Assembly: GCA_046590195.1 (NCBI GenBank)
Contig: JBKJTP010000204.1
Span: 1-17,002, forward strand
Direction of reading: 5' to 3'
DNA from: JBKJTP01 sp046590195
Lineage (GTDB): Bacteria > Bacteroidota > Ignavibacteria > Palsa-1295
Length of the DNA stretch: 17,002 nt
Within the stretch, counting starts at the first letter, position 1, and every line of letters begins with the position of its first letter. Position numbers and translations under genes: made by a program. The notes under the pieces are model-generated. The model made no database searches. It was not told the origin of the DNA and worked only from the letters and a program-made list of their open reading frames with translations. Shown piece by piece: positions 12,753 to 17,002 of the stretch.

Positions 12753-14336
12753 TTGTTCTCATTACCGAAGAAGCTCAGCGCAATACACATAGCTGCGATC
12801 ATCGCCTTGATCTGCAGTGTGATCTCGCTTTTCTTTCTCGGCCGTTTTGCCTTCGATGATCTCTACATCTCATTCCGCTATGCAGAGCATCTCGCGAGTG
12901 GGGAAGGCCTAACATGGAATGTCGGCCAGCCTCCTGTTGAGGGCTACACGAACTTCCTGCTCGTCTTCGTCCTTGCCGGCATTCATCTGATCGGGACGGA
13001 TCCGCTGATCTCGATCCAGTTATTCAACGTCTTGCTCGCCGCTGCGACGGTGGTGTTGCTCGCCAAACTTGCACTGGTGCTCTTTAGTGATCAGCCTTCC
13101 GTAACTGCACGAACAGCCGCGATCGTCACTACCCTTGCCTACGGCCTCAATCCGTACGTCTGGCAGAATGCACTGAGCGGACTCGAGACGACGCTCTTCA
13201 CCTTCCTGATCGTGCTGAGTCTTTCGCTACTTCAGCGAGCACACCGTGATGCAAGCAGCTACCTTCCCGGATTTCTCGTTGCGACGCTCTCATTACTCGC
13301 TCGGCCGGATGGAGTGCTATTCGGCGCGTTGGTGACAGTGGTCTACCTGTGGTCTTCCTCGCGTAAATCAAAAGTGATCTTTGCGGCTCTTGTTGGCTTC
13401 GTGATCCCGACGATACTGTATGAGCTATGGCGAATCAGTTACTTCGGATCACCGCTGCCAAATACGTTCTACGTCAAGGTCTCAAATGCTGTCAACGTCT
13501 TTGCAGGAAAGAGTTATGTTGCCTCGTTCTATAAGACTGAGATCCTGCTGATCCTCATGGCCCTGGCAGGTGCCTGGCGGTTGCGAAAGGAGCCGCTGCT
13601 TGCAACCTGCGTTTTGTGGATCCTCGGACTCTCGCTGTTCTATCTGATGCCAACTCCGATCCAGGGATTCTACTTTCGCTTTCTCTTCTCAGTACTGACG
13701 CTTTTAACACTGCTCGGAGTTTGCGCGATCGTTGATGTGTCGTATAGGCTGAAGGAGAATTACCGATGGGCGTTGCTCACCGTTGGGATCTGCGGACATC
13801 TCCTGCTCAATTGGCGCATGGCGAAAGGTGAGGAGATCAAGGCAGTGATACCGGAAGCTACAGCAATGTACCGCGAAATGGGGGAGATGCTGAAGTCATT
13901 GCCAGGTCATGACACGATAAGCTTTGCTTATCAAGATGCAGGAGTAGTCCCGTACTACTCGGAGATGAAGCATTATGATCTTGTCGGACTGAACGACGCT
14001 TTTATCGGACGGGAGACCGATACGAAAAGGATCATCGAATATCTCTCAACGGAGGAGCCTGACATTTTTCTTCTGCCTGCGGAGCGGCCGCTCGAGCACG
14101 ATTCCTGTTGGAGGATCTTCCGGCAAGGTCACGGCAGGATGGGGCAGCTCGGCCCCGCGATCGTTGAGAGCGATCTGTTGAATGGATACACGCAGGTCGG
14201 TCGCTTTCTCTATATCGGTTACGACATACTGGTGTACGTCAAAGGTGGCGCAGCATTCGAATCCCTGCATGACCAGATACGTGAGTATCCTTTCAAAGAA
14301 CTTGCATTCGCTGGTGCAGTGCCTTGCTTTAGGTAG
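12753..14336 (+). CDS. Multi-pass GT-C glycosyltransferase, arabinofuranosyltransferase/ArnT-like
   Basis: A 527-residue inner-membrane protein with about ten hydrophobic segments in the first 340 residues, then a soluble C-terminal domain (about 370-527). The first periplasmic loop carries FDDLYISFRYAEHLASGEGL and then PVEGYTNFLL. The acidic pair (D35, D36) and E63 correspond to the catalytic/lipid-phosphate loop of GT-C enzymes that use polyprenyl-phosphate sugars. The C-terminal YQDAGVVPYYSEM and DLVGLND (409-415) are typical of this subgroup, annotated as AftB-like or glycosyltransferase 39-type proteins. It likely adds a sugar to an envelope glycan or lipid on the periplasmic side. The start must be TTG at 12753: a stop codon lies two codons upstream and no in-frame ATG precedes the first membrane helix. 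Donor and acceptor are unknown. Confidence 0.82.
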   Translation: MFSLPKKLSAIHIAAIIALICSVISLFFLGRFAFDDLYISFRYAEHLASGEGLTWNVGQPPVEGYTNFLLVFVLAGIHLIGTDPLISIQLFNVLLAAATVVLLAKLALVLFSDQPSVTARTAAIVTTLAYGLNPYVWQNALSGLETTLFTFLIVLSLSLLQRAHRDASSYLPGFLVATLSLLARPDGVLFGALVTVVYLWSSSRKSKVIFAALVGFVIPTILYELWRISYFGSPLPNTFYVKVSNAVNVFAGKSYVASFYKTEILLILMALAGAWRLRKEPLLATCVLWILGLSLFYLMPTPIQGFYFRFLFSVLTLLTLLGVCAIVDVSYRLKENYRWALLTVGICGHLLLNWRMAKGEEIKAVIPEATAMYREMGEMLKSLPGHDTISFAYQDAGVVPYYSEMKHYDLVGLNDAFIGRETDTKRIIEYLSTEEPDIFLLPAERPLEHDSCWRIFRQGHGRMGQLGPAIVESDLLNGYTQVGRFLYIGYDILVYVKGGAAFESLHDQIREYPFKELAFAGAVPCFR

Positions 14337-14347
14337 CACATAAAAAA

Positions 14348-14369
14348 AAGCCTCGCAAAAGCGAGGCTT
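14348..14369 (-). terminator. Terminator for the small exported Cys/Lys-rich protein
   Basis: Arms AAGCCTCGC (14348-14356) and GCGAGGCTT (14361-14369) close an AAAA loop. On the minus strand the stem runs into eight T (14349-14342), a strong intrinsic terminator for the 14405-14701 gene. On the plus strand it starts 12 bp after the glycosyltransferase stop but has no T-tract, so it may stop that transcript less well. Confidence 0.88.
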
Positions 14370-14404
14370 CCAATCTAGATCCGAGCTAGCGAAAAGCTTA
14401 AGAC

Positions 14405-14701
14405 TTAGAGCTTAGCCTGTACTGCAGGTGCAGTGGCTGTCTTCGTCTCGTGGTTCGTAGCTTCTACACCCTTTGACTTGCTAGCGCAGCAGCTCTTCTC
14501 GCCTGATGCCATCTTAGCAGTCTTGGTTGTTGTTGCACACTCTTTTTTCTCAGCTGTCGAGCACTCTTTCTTCTCTGCAGTTACTGCTGCCTGAGTTGAT
14601 GCCTTCTGGACCTTCTTGCCGTGGCTGTCACAAGCACTTGAGGTCGAAACACCGGCAACGAGAAACAGACCAGTTGCGAGGGTAAAAATAACTTTGCGCA
14701 T
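14405..14701 (-). CDS. Small exported Cys- and Lys-rich protein, 98 residues
   Basis: I do not recognise a named family. The N-terminus MRKVIFTLATGLFLVAGVST is a Sec signal, with likely cleavage after SSA just before C24. A lipobox reading (SSAC) is possible but lacks the usual leucine at -3. The mature part is about 75 residues, low in complexity and rich in Lys, Ala, Thr and Ser. It contains a tandem repeat AEKKECS(T)/AEKKECA(T) (residues 42-57) and a CC pair (71-72), five cysteines in all with one or two histidines. The composition suggests a disordered, thiol-rich periplasmic or surface protein that could bind metal or be oxidised; this is inference only. It lies 110 bp downstream of the TonB-dependent receptor on the same strand, so the two may be linked, and has its own strong terminator. 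Confidence 0.8.
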   Translation of the reverse strand: MRKVIFTLATGLFLVAGVSTSSACDSHGKKVQKASTQAAVTAEKKECSTAEKKECATTTKTAKMASGEKSCCASKSKGVEATNHETKTATAPAVQAKL

Positions 14702-14811
14702 AGCGTTCGTATTGATATTAAACTTTTAGGGGTCTGGAATGGGGTTTAGACCGAGATTACCAACTGGTCGCAGACAGCAATGAATCCCTGGCGACAGCTC
14801 CTCAAGAGGCG

Positions 14812-17002
14812 TTAGCTCGACGCTTCGATCGTGAGTACAAAGGTCCTCGGTTGTCCAAAATGGGTGCCGCCGAAGCTGGACTCGAACTTGAATAAATATG
14901 GCGTATCCAGTACATTGGTGACCATTCCGTGCAGTTTGATCGGCAATCCCAGGAATTTCCGTAGATCGATTCCAGCCCCAAGGTCAAAAGTGACATGGGG
15001 AGCGACTGAGCGATCTGGAGAATTCGGCATCTCGCCCTCGGGGGCAAGTGCAAGCAGATCCAGGATCTCATCTGAGTATCCACGGCTTTTCAGCTCAGCG
15101 CGCGAAAGATCCTCACTCGGAAGCGGCCCTCCACCAGAGCTAACAAGGTCGAATGGAAGCCCAGAATCGAAACGTCCGCCTAGCGTGAAGAAATAGCCCC
15201 CCCCGTCATCGTAGTTGAATAACCACGATGCGGTGATGAGCTGATTGTGCTCAGTTGGGAAGAACTCCTCGCCTTTGAAAGGGTGATTGTAGTTCGTACC
15301 TTCCTCACCAAGTATCAGTCCCGCAGCTACTGGTGAAGATCCATCTTCTGGCTTAAGACCAACGGAGAACGTCGTCGCCAGCGCAACTTGTCCGCTGATG
15401 TTGTTCCACGAATGCAATCGTGTTTGCAATTCGCCACCGATCACCATTCCCTTCTTAAGATTGACCGGGAAGATGATGCCACTCGAGCCAAGTTCAACCT
15501 TTACGAACATATCTTCGATCAACTTTCCGTACGCTGAGAGATCAACATCAATGATGCTACTCGGCGACCACATCGCTCCAAGCTCGAATGCATTGATCTT
15601 CTCGCTGCGTACCTGCGTCGGGACCGCGCCTTGCTCAACACCCACAAGGGTGCGTGCAGCATCGGAGCTGGATACAAGAATATTCTCTAGAGGTGCCTGC
15701 ACAAAGAGTCTGTTGTACGAACCACGAAGGCTTAGTACATCGCTAGCTTTATAAACTGCCTGTACACGTGGGGAGATACCAGACTCTTTCTCGAAGAGAT
15801 CGAACAAGTCATATCGAACTCCAAGGCCGAGACTCCAGCTCTCGGAGAGAAGCACCTCGTCCTGCAAGAATGCACTCAATCGCTTGCCGGTCTTGTCTTG
15901 ATCCACGAAGAATGGGGTGCCGCCTCGTGTCAGATCATAAGGTGCGAGTCGTGCATCGCCACCGATGCTGTCGGCAGAAGAGAGTGCTGGATTTGTGACT
16001 GCGAAGGTGAAGTACTCGCTAATTGGGAAGATCTCGCCTCCAACTCCGATCTTGAACTCGTGCTTGTTGTCGCCCCAATCTATGCGGGTCGAGTACTCAA
16101 GCTGTCCGCCATGTGCCTGGTCTTCGCGATCGGCGCCGATGAAGAATTTCTCGTTCTCCCGGATCGCCCTTACGCGGCTAGCTGAGTCCGTTACTGCGCT
16201 TAGTCCACCAGAGCGTAAGGAGGCTTTGTTCGAACGTGTGTAGCCAAGTCCGCTCAGTACGGAGTTGTTGCTAACCTCCCAATTGATCCTCGCTCCGAAG
16301 AGATAGTCATCGAGAGCTGTCTGCTGGTCCTGGGCCGCGGTGTCGCGCTTCAACGCATTCGGCACGGCGAAATGACCGTTATTGTATGATCCGAGTAGCA
16401 CTGCATCAAACTTGTCTGATAATAGCAGATCGATCTTGCCAAAGATCGTGCTGAGATCGCCACCCGTGTGGTTTGGCTCGAAGCCTGAAGTCGGGTCGAG
16501 ATAACGATTAGAGCTGTAGCGATTGTATGCGACGAAGTAGCCGACGTTATCGCTGACTCCTCCACCGATCACTGCCCCTTGCTCGCTCAACCCGAAGGAT
16601 CCCAATGACTGATACGCACGGCCATTGAAGGATCGGCCAATGCCAGACTGCGACGTGATCGCCAATACGCCTGCTGTTGCAACGCCGTACTCAGCATTCA
16701 AACCGCCTCGCAACACGTCGACGCTCTTAATAATGTTGGCATTAAGCAGCGGCGCATAAACGCGTGTGAGATTTGCCGTCACCGGTATACCATCGATGAC
16801 GTACTGCAACTGTGCATCCTCCCCACGCATGTGCATTCGGCCGTCTTCGTCCGGAACTGTCCCAGGCGTGTTCAGCAGTATGGCTTCGATCTTTCGAGCT
16901 TCGCCGGGCGATGGCATCTTCTCGATCGATGCTCGTGGAAAAAATGTGTGACTTAGTGCAGGAGAAGACAGCCCAGACTCAGCTGTGACAGTCACTTCGC
17001 CG
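14812..17002 (-). CDS. TonB-dependent receptor (partial, N-terminus outside window)
   Basis: At least 729 residues of an outer-membrane receptor that takes up a ligand with energy from TonB-ExbBD. The frame is open through the right edge: the codons before 16995 read Gly-Glu and continue into VTVTAESG, which is the usual end of a carboxypeptidase-regulatory or pre-plug segment. The GTG at 16995 is therefore not a start. The plug domain covers about the first 125 residues in view, with MRGEDAQLQYVIDGIPVT and VDVLRGGLNAEYGVATAGVL. The remainder is a beta-barrel with alternating aromatic strands, ending PRTFVLTIEASS. The signal peptide, any TonB box and the start lie outside. Ligand unknown; neighbours do not point to a specific metal or sugar. 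The small cysteine-rich exported protein lies directly downstream. Confidence 0.92.
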   Translation of the reverse strand, partial: GEVTVTAESGLSSPALSHTFFPRASIEKMPSPGEARKIEAILLNTPGTVPDEDGRMHMRGEDAQLQYVIDGIPVTANLTRVYAPLLNANIIKSVDVLRGGLNAEYGVATAGVLAITSQSGIGRSFNGRAYQSLGSFGLSEQGAVIGGGVSDNVGYFVAYNRYSSNRYLDPTSGFEPNHTGGDLSTIFGKIDLLLSDKFDAVLLGSYNNGHFAVPNALKRDTAAQDQQTALDDYLFGARINWEVSNNSVLSGLGYTRSNKASLRSGGLSAVTDSASRVRAIRENEKFFIGADREDQAHGGQLEYSTRIDWGDNKHEFKIGVGGEIFPISEYFTFAVTNPALSSADSIGGDARLAPYDLTRGGTPFFVDQDKTGKRLSAFLQDEVLLSESWSLGLGVRYDLFDLFEKESGISPRVQAVYKASDVLSLRGSYNRLFVQAPLENILVSSSDAARTLVGVEQGAVPTQVRSEKINAFELGAMWSPSSIIDVDLSAYGKLIEDMFVKVELGSSGIIFPVNLKKGMVIGGELQTRLHSWNNISGQVALATTFSVGLKPEDGSSPVAAGLILGEEGTNYNHPFKGEEFFPTEHNQLITASWLFNYDDGGGYFFTLGGRFDSGLPFDLVSSGGGPLPSEDLSRAELKSRGYSDEILDLLALAPEGEMPNSPDRSVAPHVTFDLGAGIDLRKFLGLPIKLHGMVTNVLDTPYLFKFESSFGGTHFGQPRTFVLTIEASS

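Overview
The window looks like ordinary chromosomal DNA from a Gram-negative bacterium of the Bacteroidota/Chlorobi (FCB) superphylum; a Kapabacteria- or Ignavibacteria-like lineage would fit, but I cannot place it more precisely by eye. Reasons: DUF5916-type outer-membrane proteins, a TonB-dependent receptor, several Sec-exported proteins and lipoproteins, start codons mostly without Shine-Dalgarno sequences, and promoter-like boxes of the TAnnTTTG type. There are no phage genes, transposases, CRISPR arrays, tRNAs or rRNAs that I can recognise.

Layout. Positions 1-2400, minus strand: a large DUF5916/CBM9-like outer-membrane protein followed by the N-terminus of a lipoprotein that runs off the left edge. 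Positions 2401-2836: non-coding, with three 16-bp-spaced direct repeats just before a small orphan gene (2837-3115, plus). Positions 3230-4540, minus: two paralogous Sec-exported proteins, each with an identical palindromic terminator behind it. They share a prealbumin-like N-terminal domain and a C-terminal signature resembling the Hcp tube-protein family. Positions 4541-5337: an 800-bp region without a convincing gene. It carries a near-consensus promoter with no gene after it, a lone DnaA-box match and two short tandem arrays.

Positions 5338-7446, plus: a membrane-anchored PpiD/SurA-type peptidyl-prolyl isomerase. Two terminators sharing a stem sequence separate it from a convergent minus-strand group: a sugar-nucleotide pyrophosphorylase (11573-10590), a DUF885 zinc-peptidase-like protein (10519-8867) and S-adenosylmethionine synthetase metK (8730-7579). 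Starting from a divergent intergenic region, the plus strand carries a TolB/WD40-like propeller lipoprotein (11735-12712) and a multi-pass GT-C-type glycosyltransferase with a TTG start (12753-14336). A terminator separates these from a minus-strand pair: a TonB-dependent receptor that runs off the right edge, and a small exported Cys/Lys-rich protein.

Functionally the window is dominated by envelope biology: outer-membrane barrels, export-folding, surface glycan synthesis and lipoproteins, with metK as the housekeeping gene. I found no clear new multi-gene system. The best candidates for a second look are the exported Hcp-like paralog pair, the orphan promoter with tandem arrays upstream of ppiD, and the direct repeats before the 92-residue orphan.
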